A stretch of DNA of 64,000 bases from Micromussa lordhowensis (lineage: Eukaryota; Cnidaria; Anthozoa; Scleractinia; Lobophylliidae). Below the pieces are notes generated by a model, which worked only from the letters and a program-made list of their open reading frames with translations, was not told the DNA's origin and did no database searches. This document shows positions 1-9,859 of the stretch, piece after piece. The DNA is taken from the NCBI GenBank assembly GCA_964020085.1, contig OZ026599.1, forward strand, positions 29,729,033-29,793,032, read 5' to 3'. Position numbers and translations under genes: made by a program. Numbering within the stretch: the stretch's first letter is position 1; each line of letters starts with the position of its first letter.

Positions 1-195
1 TTGCAGGAGTTTGACCTGCCCCCAACTTTGCAGAATTTCAGAAAATGCGCGCTGGGGATCCCCTTGGCAAATTTGACATAGCTCGGCTCCACGGGCACTT
101 TTAGAGGCGCGGTTTGAAGCAAAATGTTGTGCTAGGTTGGCACTTGAAGGAAATTGCCTGGCATTCGCGCCAGGGTGTTTTTTCTGGCCTTCTTT
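1..195 (+). repeat. Satellite unit with 12-bp deletion in the variable stretch
   Basis: The first complete unit is 195 bp: the next TTGCAGG begins at 196. The loss lies in the variable stretch, where GGAAATTG runs almost directly into CCTGGCATTCGCG at about 150-167 without the usual TAGTTAGGACATGA segment. The following units are back to 207 bp. The change is private to this unit as far as I can see. Confidence 0.85.
3..19. other. Example of the conserved 5-bp dyad at consensus 3-19
   Basis: GCAGG-AGTTTGA-CCTGC is a perfect 5-bp inverted repeat with a 7-nt spacer, present in most units. Units reading GCAAGAG, GCAGGTG or GTTTGATTTGC break it. Short dyads are a known property of many centromeric satellites without a CENP-B box; a role here is inference only. 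Confidence 0.6.
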
Positions 196-339
196 TTGCA
201 GGAGTTTGACCTGCTCCCAACTTTGCAGAATTTCAGGAAACGCGCGCTGGGGGTCCCCTTGGCAAATTTGACATAGCTCGGCTCCACGGGCACTTTTAGA
301 GGCGCGGTTTGCAGCAAAATGTTGTGCTAGGTTGGCACT

Positions 340-1167
340 TTAAGGAAATTTTAGTTAGAACATGATGGCATTCGCGTTAGGGTGTTTTTTCTGGCCTTCT
401 TTTTGCAGTAGTTTGACCTGCTCCCAACTTTGCAGAATTTCAGAAAACGCGCGCTGGGGCTCCCCTTGGCAAATTTGACATAGCTCGGCTGCACGGGCAC
501 TTTTAGAGGCGCGGTTTGCAGCAAAATGTTGTGCTAGGTTGGCACTTCAAGGAAATTTTAACTAGGACATGATGGCATTCGCGCCAGGGTGTTCATACTG
601 GCCTTCTTTTTGCAGGAGTTTGACCTGCTCCCAACTTTGCAGAATTTCAGAAAACGCGCGCTGGGGGTCTCCTTGGCAAATTTGACATAGCTCGGCTGCA
701 CGGGCACTTTTAGAGGCGCGGTTTGCAGCAAAATGTTGTGCTAGGTTGGCACTTGAAGGAATTAGTAGTTACGACATGATGGTATTCGCACCAGGGTGTT
801 TTTTCTGGCCTTCTTTTTGCAGGAGTTTGACCTGCTCCCAACTTTGCAGAATTTCAGAAAACGCGCGCTGGGGGTCCCCTTGGCAAATTTGACATAGCTC
901 GGCTCCACGGGCACTTTTAGAGGCGCGGTTTGCAGCAAAATGTTGTGCTAGGTTGGCACTTTAAGGAAATGGTAGTTAGGACATGATGGCATTCGCGCCA
1001 GGGTGTGTTTTCTGGCCTTCTTTTTGCAGGAGTTTGACCTGCTTGCAACTTTGCAGAATTTCAGAAAACGCGCGCTGGGGGTCCCCTTGGCAAATTTGAC
1101 ATAGCTCGCCTCCACGGGCACTTTTAGAGGCGCGGTTTGCAGCAAAATGTTGTGCTAGGCTAGCACT
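340..1167 (+). repeat. 4-monomer HOR (828 bp), copy 1
   Basis: Four consecutive monomers recur 828 bp (4 x 207) downstream. Diagnostic variants in order: TTTTAACTAGGACATG with GTGTTCATACTGG (561-600), GGAATTAGTAGTTACG (near 758), GGAAATGGTAGTTAGG with GTGTGTTTTCTGG and CTTGCAACTTTG (near 965-1050), and GTGCTAGGCTAGCAC (near 1152-1166). The first monomer is the least similar between copies (GGGGCTCCCC and GGCTGCACG here, GGGGGTCCCC and GGCTCCACG there). The duplicated core is therefore about 500-1165. Confidence 0.85.
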
Positions 1168-1995
1168 TCAAGGAAATTTTAGTTAGAACATGATGGCATT
1201 CGCGCCAGGGTGTTTTTTCTGGCCTTCTTTTTGCAGGAGTTTGACCTGCTCCCAACTTTGCAGAATTTCAGAAAACGCGCGCTGGGGGTCCCCTTGGCAA
1301 ATTTGACATAGCTCGGCTCCACGGGCACTTTTAGAGGCGCGGTTTGCAGCAAAATGTTGTGCTAGGTTGGCACTTCAAGGAAATTTTAACTAGGACATGA
1401 TGGCATTCGCGCCAGGGTGTTCATACTGGCCTTCTTTTTGCAGGAGTTTGACCTGCTCCCAACTTTGCAGAATTTCAGAAAACGCGCGCTGGGGGTCTCC
1501 TTGGCAAATTTGACATAGCTCGGCTGCACGGGCACTTTTAGAGGCGCGGTTTGCAGCAAAATGTTGTGCTAGGTTGGCACTTGAAGGAATTAGTAGTTAC
1601 GACATGATGGTATTCGCACCAGGGTGTTTTTTCTGGCCTTCTTTTTGCAGAAGTTTGACCTGCTCCCAACTTTGCAGAATTTCAGAAAACGCGCGCTGGG
1701 GGTCCCCTTGGCAAATTTGACATAGCTCAGCTCCACGGGCACTTTTAGAGGCGCGGTTTGCAGCAAAATGTTGTGCTAGGTTGGCACTTTAAGGAAATGG
1801 TAGTTAGGACATGATGGCATTCGCGCCAGGGTGTGTTTTCTGGCCTTCTTTTTGCAGGAGTTTGACCTGCTTGCAACTTTGCAGAATTTCAGAAAACGCG
1901 CGCTGGGGGTCCCCTTGGCAAATTTGACATAGCTCGCCTCCACGGGCACTTTTAGAGGCGCGGTTTGCAGCAAAATGTTGTGCTAGGCTAGCACT
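1168..1995 (+). repeat. 4-monomer HOR (828 bp), copy 2
   Basis: Repeats the copy 1 variants at +828: TTTTAACTAGG at 1385-1395, GTGTTCATACTGG, GGAATTAGTAG near 1586, CTTGCAACTTTG near 1870, and CTAGGCTAGCAC near 1984. Few differences are visible, for example CTCAGCTCC near 1727 where copy 1 has CTCGGCTCC. Homology fades after about 2070, where the next unit reads GGGATTCCCC. Confidence 0.85.
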
Positions 1996-2289
1996 TTAAG
2001 GAAATTTTAGTTAGAACATGATGGCATTCGCGCCAGGGTGTTTTTTCTGGCCTTCTTTTTGCAGGAGTTTGACCTGCTCCCAACTTTGCAGAATTTCAGA
2101 AAACGCGCGCTGGGATTCCCCTTGGCAAATTTGACATAGCTCGGCTCCACTGGCATTTTTAGAGGCGCGGTTTGCAGCAAAATGTTGTGCTAGGTTGGCA
2201 CTTTAAAGAAATTTTAGTTAGGACATGATGGCATTCGCGCCGGGGTGTTTTTTCTGGCCTTCTTTTTGCAGGAGTTTGACCTGCTCCCA

Positions 2290-3531
2290 ACTTTGCAGAG
2301 TTTCAGAAAACGCGCGCTGGGGGTTTCCTTGGCAAATTTGACATAGCTCGGCTGCACGGGCACTTTTAGAGGCGCGGTTTGCAGCAAAATGTTGTGCTAG
2401 GTTGGCACTTGAAGGAAATAGTTGTTACGACATGATGGTATTCGCACCAGGGTGTTTTTTCTGGCCTTATTTTTGCAGGAGTTTGACATGCTCCCAACTT
2501 TGCAGAATTTCAGAAAACGCGCGCTGGGGGTCCCCTTGGCAAATGTCACATAGCTCGGCTCCACGGGCACTTTTAGAGGCGCGGTTTGCAGCAAAATGTT
2601 GTGCTAGGTTGGTACTTTAAAGAAATCTTAGTTAGGACATGATGGCATTCGTGCCAGGGTGTTTTTTCTGGCCTTCTTCTTGCAGCAGTTTGACCTGCTC
2701 CCAACTTTGCAGAATTTCAGAAAACGCGCGCTGGGGGTCCCCTTGGCAAATTTGACATACCTCGGCTCCACGGGCACTTTTAGAGGCGCGGTTTGCAGCA
2801 AAATGTTGTGCTAGGTTGGCACTTCAAGGAAATTTTAACTAGGACATGATGGCATTCGCGCCAGGGTGTTCTTTCTGGCCTTCTTTTTGCAGGAGTTTGA
2901 CCTGCTCCCAACTTTGCAGAATTTCAGAAAACGCGCGCTGGGGGTCCCCTTGGCAAATTTGACATAGCTCGCCTCCACGGGCACTTTTAGAGGCGCGGTT
3001 TGCAGCAAAATGTTGTGCTAGGTTGGCACTTTAAGGAAATGGTAGTTAGGACATGATGGCATTCGCGCCAGGGTGTTTTTTCTGGCCTTCTTTTTGCAAG
3101 AGTTTGACCTGCTCCCAACTTTGCAGAATTTCAGAAAACGCGCGCTGGGGGTCCCCTTGGCAAATTTGACATAACTCGGCTCCGCGGGCACTTTTAGAGG
3201 CGCGGTTTGCAGCAAAATGTTCTGCTAGGTTAACACTTTAAGGAAATGCAAGTTAGGACATGATGGCATTCGCGCCAGGGTGTTTTTTCTGGCCTTCTTT
3301 TTGCAGGAGTTTGACCTGCTTCCAACTTTGCAGAATTTCAGAAAACGCGCGCTGGGGCTCCCCTTGGCAAATTTGACATAGCTCGGCTCCACGGGCACTT
3401 TTAGGGGCGCGGTTTGCAGCAAAATGTTGTGCTAGGTTGGCACTTCAAAGAAATGTTAGTTAAGACATGATGGCAGTTGCGCCAGGGTATTTTTTTTGGC
3501 CTTCTTTTTGCAGGAGTTTGACCTGCTCCCA
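2290..3531 (+). repeat. 6-monomer HOR (1242 bp), copy 1
   Basis: Six monomers recur at +1242. Markers: TTTGCAGAGTTTCAG at 2293-2306 with GGGGGTTTCC, GGCCTTATTTTTGC with GTTTGACATGC and AAATGTCACATAG (2464-2553), GCAGCAGTTTGACC with GACATACCTCGG (2683-2766), GTGTTCTTTCTGG (near 2870), TTTGCAAGAG with GGCTCCGCGGG (3094-3188), and GTTCTGCTAGGTTAACAC (3219-3235). The left edge lies between about 2257 and 2299, where sequence upstream stops matching. Confidence 0.92.
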
Positions 3532-4773
3532 ACTTTGCAGAGTTTCAGAAAACGCGCGCTGGGGGTTTCCTTGGCAAATTTGACATAGCTCGGCTGCACG
3601 GGCACTTTTAGAGGCGCGGTTTGCAGCAAAATGTTGTGCTAGGTTGGCACTTGAAGGAAATAGTTGTTACGACATGATGGTATTCGCACCAGGGTGTATT
3701 TTCTGGCCTTATTTTTGCAGGAGTTTGACATGCTCCCAACTTTGCAGAATTTCAGAAAACGCGCGCTGGGGGTCCCCTTGGCAAATGTCACATAGCTCGG
3801 CTCCACGGGCACTTTTAGAGGCGCGGTTTGCAGCAAAATGTTGTGCTAGGTTGGTACTTTAAAGAAATCTTAGTTAGGACATGATGGCATTCGTGCCAGG
3901 GTGTTTTTTCTGGCCTTCTTCTTGCAGCAGTTTGACCTGCTCCCAACTTTGCAGAATTTCAGAAAACGCGCGCTGGGGGTCCCCTTGGCAAATTTGACAT
4001 ACCTCGGCTCCACGGGCACTTTTAGAGGCGCGGTTTGCAGCAAAATGTTGTGCTAGGTTGGCACTTCAAGGAAATTTTAACTAGGACATGATGGCATTCG
4101 CGCCAGGGTGTTCTTTCTGGCCTTCTTTTTGCAGGAGTTTGACCTGCTCCCAACTTTGCAGAATTTCAGAAAACGCGCGCTGGGGGTCCCCTTGGCAAAT
4201 TTGACATAGCTCGCCTCCACGGGCACTTTTAGAGGCGCGGTTTGCAGCAAAATGTTGTGCTAGGTTGGCACTTTAAGGAAATGGTAGTTAGGACATGATG
4301 GCATTCGCGCCAGGGTGTTTTTTCTGGCCTTCTTTTTGCAAGAGTTTGACCTGCTCCCAACTTTGCAGAATTTCAGAAAACGCGCGCTGGGGGTCCCCTT
4401 GGCAAATTTGACATAACTCGGCTCCGCGGGCACTTTTAGAGGCGCGGTTTGCAGCAAAATGTTCTGCTAGGTTAACACTTTAAGGAAATGCAAGTTAGGA
4501 CATGATGGCATTCGCGCCAGGGTGTTTTTTCTGGCCTTCTTTTTGCAGGAGTTTGACCTGCTTCCAACTTTGCAGAATTTCAGAAAACGCGCGCTGGGGC
4601 TCCCCTTGGCAAATTTGACATAGCTCGGCTCCACGGGCACTTTTAGGGGCGCGGTTTGCAGCAAAATGTTGTGCTAGGTTGGCACTTCAAAGAAATGTTA
4701 GTTAAGACATGATGGCAGTTGCGCCAGGGTATTTTTTTTGGCCTTCTTTTTGCAGGAGTTTGACCTGCTCCCA
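3532..4773 (+). repeat. 6-monomer HOR (1242 bp), copy 2
   Basis: Nearly identical to copy 1. The only differences I noticed are single bases, such as GTGTATTTTCTGG near 3692 against GTGTTTTTTCTGG. Copy 2 ends near 4780: the expected GCAGAGTTTC is replaced by GCAGAATTTC and the next unit reads CCTTCGCAAATTTG. Such low divergence points to a recent duplication compared with the surrounding monomers. Confidence 0.92.
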
Positions 4774-7375
4774 ACTTTGCAGAATTTCAGAAAACGCGCG
4801 CTGGGGGTCCCCTTCGCAAATTTGACATAGCTCGGCTCCACGTGCACTTTTAGAGGCGCGGTTTGCAGCAAAATTTTGTGCTAGGTTAGCACTTTAAGGA
4901 AATTGTAGTAGGAACATGATAGCATTCGCGCCAGGGTGATTTTTCTGGCCTTCTTTTTGCAGGAGTTTGAACTGCTCCCAACTTTGCAGAATTTCAGAAA
5001 ACGCGCGCTGGAGGTCCCCTTGGCAAATTTGACATAGCTCGGCTCCACGGGCACTTTTAGAGGCGCGGTTTGCAGCAAAATGTTTTGCTAGGTTGGCACT
5101 TTAAGGAAATGTTAGTTAGGACATGATGGCATTCGCGCCAGGGTGTTTTGTCTGGCCTTCTTTTTGCAGGAGTTTGACCTGCTCCCAACTTTGCAGAATT
5201 TCAGAAAACGCGCGCTGGGGGACCCCTTGGCAAATTTGACATAGCTCGGCTCCACGGGCACTTTTAGAGGCGCGGTTTGCAGCAAAATGTTGTGCTAGGT
5301 CGGCACTTCAAGGAAACTTTAGTTAGGACATGATGGCATTCGCGCCAGGGTGTTGTTTTTGGCCTTCTTTTTGCAGGAGTTTGACCTGCTCCCAACTTTG
5401 CAGAATTTCAGAAAACGCGCGCTGGGGGTCCCCTTGGCAAATTTGACATAGCTCGGCTCCACGAGAACTTTTAGAAGCGCGGTTTGCAGCAAAATGTTGT
5501 GCTAGGTTGGCACTTGAAGGAAATTCTACTTAGGACATGATGGCATTCGCGCCAGGGTGTATTTTCTGGCCTTCTTTTTGCAGGAGTTTGACCTGCTCCC
5601 AACTTTGCAGAATTTCAGAAAACGCGCGCTGGGGGTCCCCTTGGCAAATTTGACATAGCTCGGCTCCACGGGCACTTTTAGAGGCGCGGTTTGCAGCAAA
5701 GTGTTGTGCTAGGTTGGCACTTGAAGGAAATGGTAGTTAGGACATGATGGCATTCGCGCGAGGGTGTTTTTTCTGGCCTTCTTTTTGCAAGAGTTTGACC
5801 TGCTCCCAACTTTGCAGAATTTCAGAACACGCGCGCTGGGGGTCCCCTTGGCAAATTTGACATAGCTCGGCTCCACGGGCACTTTTAGAGGCGCGGTTTG
5901 CAGCAAAATGTTGTGCTAGGTTGGCACTTTAGGGAAATTTTAGTTAACACATGATGGCATTCGCGCCAGGGTGTTTTTTCTGGCCTTCTTTTTGCAGGAG
6001 TTTGACCTGCTCCCAACGTTGCAGAATTTCAGAAAACGCGCGCTGGGGGTCCCCTGCCTTGGCAAATTTGACATAGCTCGGCTCCACGAGCACTTTTAGA
6101 GGCGCGGTTTGCAGCAAAATGTTGTGCTAGGTTGGTACTTTAAGGAAATGTTAGTTAGGACATGATGGCATTCGCGCCAGGGTGTTTTCTCTGGCCTTCT
6201 TTTTGCAGGAGTTTGACCTGCTCCCAACTTTGCAGAATTTCAGAAAACGCCCGCTGGGGATCCCCTTGGTAAATTTGACATAGCTCGGCTCCACGGGCAC
6301 TTTTAGAGGCGCGGTTTGCAGCAAAATGTTGTGCTAGGTTGGCACTTCAAGGAAATTTTAGTTAGGACATGATGGCATTCGCGCAAGGGTGTTTTTTCTG
6401 GCCTTCTTTTTGCAGGAGTTTGACCTGCTCCCAACTTTGCAGAATTTCAGAAAACGCGCGCAAGGGGGTCCCCTTGGCAAATTTGACATAGCTCGGCTCC
6501 ACGGGAACTTTTAGAGGCGCGGTTTGCAGCAAAATGTTGTGCTAGGTTGGCACTTTAAGGAAATTTTATTTAGGACATGATGGCATTCGCGCCAGGGTGT
6601 TTTTTCTGGCCTTCTTTTTGCAGGAGTTTGACCTGCTCCCAACTTTGAAAAATTTCAGAAAACGCGCGCTGGGGGTTTCCTTGGCAAATTTGACATAGCT
6701 CGGCTCCACGGGCACTTTTAGAGGCGCGGTTTGCAGCAAAATGTTGTGCTAGGTTGGCACTTAAAGGAAATTGTAGTTACGACATGATGGCATTCGCGCC
6801 AAGGTGTTTTTTCTGGCCTTCTTTTTGCAGGAGTTTGACCTGCTCCCAACTTTGCAGAATTTCAGAAAACGCGCGCTGGGGGTCCCCTTGGCAAATTTGA
6901 CATAGCTCGGCTCCACGGGCACTTTTAGAGGCGCGGTTTGCAGCAAAATGTTGTGCTAGGTTGGCACTTTAAGGAACTGCTAGTTAGGACATGATGGGAT
7001 TCGCGCCAGGGTGCTTTTTCTGGCCTTCTTTTTGCAGGAGTTTGACCTGCTCCCAACTTTGCAGAATTTCAGAAAACGCGCGCTGGGGGTCCCCTTGGCA
7101 AATTTGACATAGCTCGGCTCCACGGGCAGTTTTAGAGGCGCGGTTTGCAGCAAAATGTTGTGCTAGGTTGGCACTTGAAGGAAATGGTAGTTACGACATG
7201 ATGGCATTCGCGCCAGGGTGTTTTTTCTGGCCTTCTTTTTGCAGGTGTTTGACCTGCTATTAACTTTGCAGAATTTCAGAAAACGCGCGCTGGGGGTCCC
7301 CTTGGCAAATTTGAAATAGCTCGGCTCCACGGGCACTTTTAGAGGCGCGGTTTGCAGCAAAATGTTGTGCTAGGT
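4774..7375 (+). repeat. Divergent monomer zone without verified HOR
   Basis: About twelve units of the same family. Each carries its own combination of substitutions in and outside the variable stretch, and I could not find a longer period. Individual oddities include a 4-bp insertion at 6051-6060 (CCCCTGCCTTGG instead of CCCCTTGG), GCGCGCAAGGGGG near 6456-6469, and TTTGAAAAATTTC near 6644. No genes or other sequence classes are present. Confidence 0.8.
4878..4892. other. Example of the perfect-hairpin variant at consensus 129-143
   Basis: The consensus GTGCTAGGTTGGCAC has a 4-bp dyad (GTGC/GCAC). Here a G-to-A change gives GTGCTA-GGT-TAGCAC, a perfect 6-bp inverted repeat with a 3-nt loop. 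The same variant recurs, for example near 12763-12777, 55848-55866 and 57710-57727. GTGCTAGGCTAGCAC near 1152 and 1980 forms a similar palindrome. Confidence 0.7.
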
Positions 7376-7996
7376 TTTCACTTCAAGGAAATGCTAGTCA
7401 ATACATGATGGCATTCGCGCCAGCGTGTTTTTTCTAGCCTTCTTTTTGCAGGAGTTTGACCTGCTCCCAACTTTGAAGAATTTCAGAAAACGCGCGCTAG
7501 GGGTCCCCTTGGCAAATTTGACATAGCTCGCCTCCACGGGCAGTTTTAGAGGCGCGGTTTGCAGCAAAATGTTGTGCTATGTTGGCACTTCAAGGAAATT
7601 ATAGTTAGGACATGATGGCATTCGCGCCGGGGTGTTTTTTCTGGCCTTCTTTTTGCAGGTGTTTGATTTGCTCCCAACTTTGCAGAATTTCAGAAAACGC
7701 GCGCTGGGGGTCCCCTTGGCAAATTTGACATAGCTCGACTCCACGGGCACTTTTAGAGGCGCGGTTTGCAGCAAAATGTTGTGCTAGGTTTGCACTTGAA
7801 GGAAATGCTAGTCAAAACATGATGGCATTCGCGCCAGCGTGTTTTTTCTGGCTTTCTTTTTGCAGGAGTTTGACCTGCTCCCAACTTTGCAGAATTTCAG
7901 AAAACGCGCGCTGGGGGTCCCCTTGGCAAATTTGACATAGCTCGGCTCCACCGGCACTTTTAGAGGCGCGGTTTGCAGCAAAATGTTGTGCTAGGT
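7376..7996 (+). repeat. Three-monomer block, copy 1 (repeats at +1863)
   Basis: Three monomers with rare markers. The first has ATGCTAGTCAATACATG, CCAGCGTG, TTTCTAGCC, TTTGAAGAATTTC and GGGCAGTTTTAG. The second has GCAGGTGTTTGATTTGCTC. The third has TTTGCACTT, GCTAGTCAAAACATG and CCAGCGTG. The same order returns nine monomers (1863 bp) later. The unit at 7163-7370 before it also carries GCAGGTGTTTGACC. Confidence 0.75.
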
Positions 7997-8818
7997 TGGC
8001 ACTTCAAGGAAATTTTAGTAAGAACATGATAGCATTCGCGCCAGGGTGTTTTTTCTGGCCTTCTTTTTGCAGGAGTTTGACCTGCTCCCAACTTTGCAGA
8101 ATTTCAGAAAACGCGCGCTGGGGGTCCCCTTGGCAAATTTGACATAGCTCGGCTCCACCGGCACTTTTAGAGGCGCGGTTTGCAGCAAAATGTTGTGCTA
8201 GGTTGGCACTTGAATGAAATTTTAGTTAAGACATGATAGCATTTACGCCAGGGTGTTTTTTCTGGCCTTCTTTTTGCAGGAGTTTGACCTGCTCCCAACT
8301 TTGCAGAATTTCAGAAAACGCGCGCTGGGGGTCCCCTTGGCAAATTTGACATAGCTCGGCTCCACGGGCACTTTTAGAGGCGCGGTTTGCAGCAAAATGT
8401 TGTGCTAGGTTGGCACTTGAAGGAAATTTTAGTTACGACATGATGGGATTTGCGCCAGGGTGTTTTTTCTGGCCTTCTTTTTGCAGGGGTTTGACCTGCT
8501 CCCAACTTTGCAGAATTTCAGAAAACGCGCGCCGGGGGTCCCCTTGGCAAATTTGACATAGCTCGGCTCCACGTGCACTTTTAGAGGCGCGGTTTGCAGC
8601 AAAATGTTGTGCTAGGTTGGCACTTTAAGGAAGTGCTAGTTAAAACATGATGGGATTCGCGCCAGGGTGCTTTTTCTGGCCTTCTTTTTGCAGGAGTTTG
8701 ACCTGCTCCCAACTTTGCAGAATTTCAGAAAACGCGCGCTGGGGGTCCCCTTGGCAAGTTTGACATAGCTCGGCTCCACGGGCAGGTTTAGAGGCGCGGT
8801 TTGCAGCAAAATGCTCTT

Positions 8819-9238
8819 TTAGGTTGGCACTTTAAGGAAATCGTAGTTAGGACATGATGGCATTCGCGACAGGGTGTTTTTTCTGGCCTTCTTTTTGCAG
8901 GTGTTTGATTTGCTCCCAACTGTGCAGAATTTCAGAAAACGCGCGCTGGGGGTCCCCTTGGCAAATTTGACATAGCTCGGCTCAACGGGCACTTTTAGAG
9001 GCGCGGTTTGCAGCAAAATGTTGTACTAGGTTTGCACTTCAAGGAAATGCTAGTCAAAACATGATGGCATTCGCGCCAGCGTGTTTTATTTGGCCTTCTT
9101 TTTGCAGGAGTTTGACATGCTCCCAACTTTGCAGAATTTCAGAAAACGCGCGCTGGGGGTCCCCTTGGCAAATTTGACATAGCTCGGCTCCACGGGCACT
9201 TTTAGAAGCGCGGTTTGCAGCAAAATTTTGTGCTAGGT
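8819..9238 (+). repeat. Two-monomer partial copy of the 7.4-kb block
   Basis: The second and third monomers of the 7376-7996 block recur here at +1242: GTGTTTGATTTGCTC near 8900, then TTTGCACTTCAAGG with GTCAAAACATG and CCAGCGTG near 9030-9080. The first monomer is not represented in matching form. The preceding unit has an altered junction, AAAATGCTCTTTTAGG near 8808-8824. Confidence 0.7.
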
Positions 9239-9859
9239 TGGCACTTCAAGGAAATGCTAGTCAAAACATGATGGCATTCGTGCCAGCGTGTTTTTTCTAG
9301 CCTTCTTTTTGCAGGAGTTTGACCTGCTCCCAACTTTGAAGAATTTCAGAAAACGCGCGCTGGGGGTCCCCTTGGCAAATTTGACATAGCTCGGCTCCAC
9401 GGGCAGTTTTAGAGGCGCGGTTTGCAGCAAAATCTTGTGCTAGGTTGGCACTTCATGGAAATGTTAGTTACGACATGATGGCATTCGCGCCAGGGTGTTT
9501 TTTTTGGCCTTCTTTTTGCAGGTGTTCGATTTGCTCCCAACTTTGCAGAATTTCAGAAAACGCGCGCTGGGGGTCCCCTTGGCAAATTTGACATAGCTCG
9601 GCTCCACGGGCACTTTTAGAGGCGCGGTTTGCAGCAAAATGTTGTGCTAGGTTTGCACTTGAGGGAAATGCTAGTCAAAATATGATGGCATTCGCGCCAG
9701 CGTGTTTTTTCTGGCCTTCTTTTTGCAGGAGTTTGACCTGCTCCCAACTTTGCAGAATTTCAGAAAACGCGCGCTGGGGGTCCCCTTGGCAAATTTGACA
9801 TAGCTCGGCTCCACGGGCACTTTTAGAGGCGCGGTTTGCAGCAAAATGTTGTGCTAGGT
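9239..9859 (+). repeat. Three-monomer block, copy 2
   Basis: Matches 7376-7996 at +1863, including CCAGCGTGTTTTTTCTAGCC, TTTGAAGAATTTC and GGGCAGTTTTAG in the first monomer, GTGTTCGATTTGCTC in the second, and TTTGCACTTGAGGG with GTCAAAATATG in the third. Differences between copies are more numerous than in the other HORs, so this exchange looks older. Confidence 0.75.

Noticed and set aside
1..40. tRNA-like or SINE-derived element (5-bp stem with 7-nt loop GCAGG-AGTTTGA-CCTGC)
   Set aside because: The geometry resembles a T arm but the loop lacks the TTCRA pattern. No matching acceptor, D or anticodon arm is found in the 207-bp unit.
73..110. Bacterial-type promoter (TTGACA followed by a T-rich hexamer)
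   Set aside because: The TTTTAG-like second element is poor, the motif repeats in every satellite unit, and the context is eukaryotic satellite without genes.
175..191. CENP-B box-like ATTCGCGCCAGGG
   Set aside because: TTCG and the following A fit the core pattern, but the required CGGG is GTGT here: about 6 of 9 key positions match. This is too weak for a functional box, and a short partial match is expected by chance.
8808..8824. Foreign insertion at the altered junction AAAATGCTCTTTTAGG
   Set aside because: Unit length stays near 207 and the surrounding sequence is ordinary satellite; this is local substitution only.
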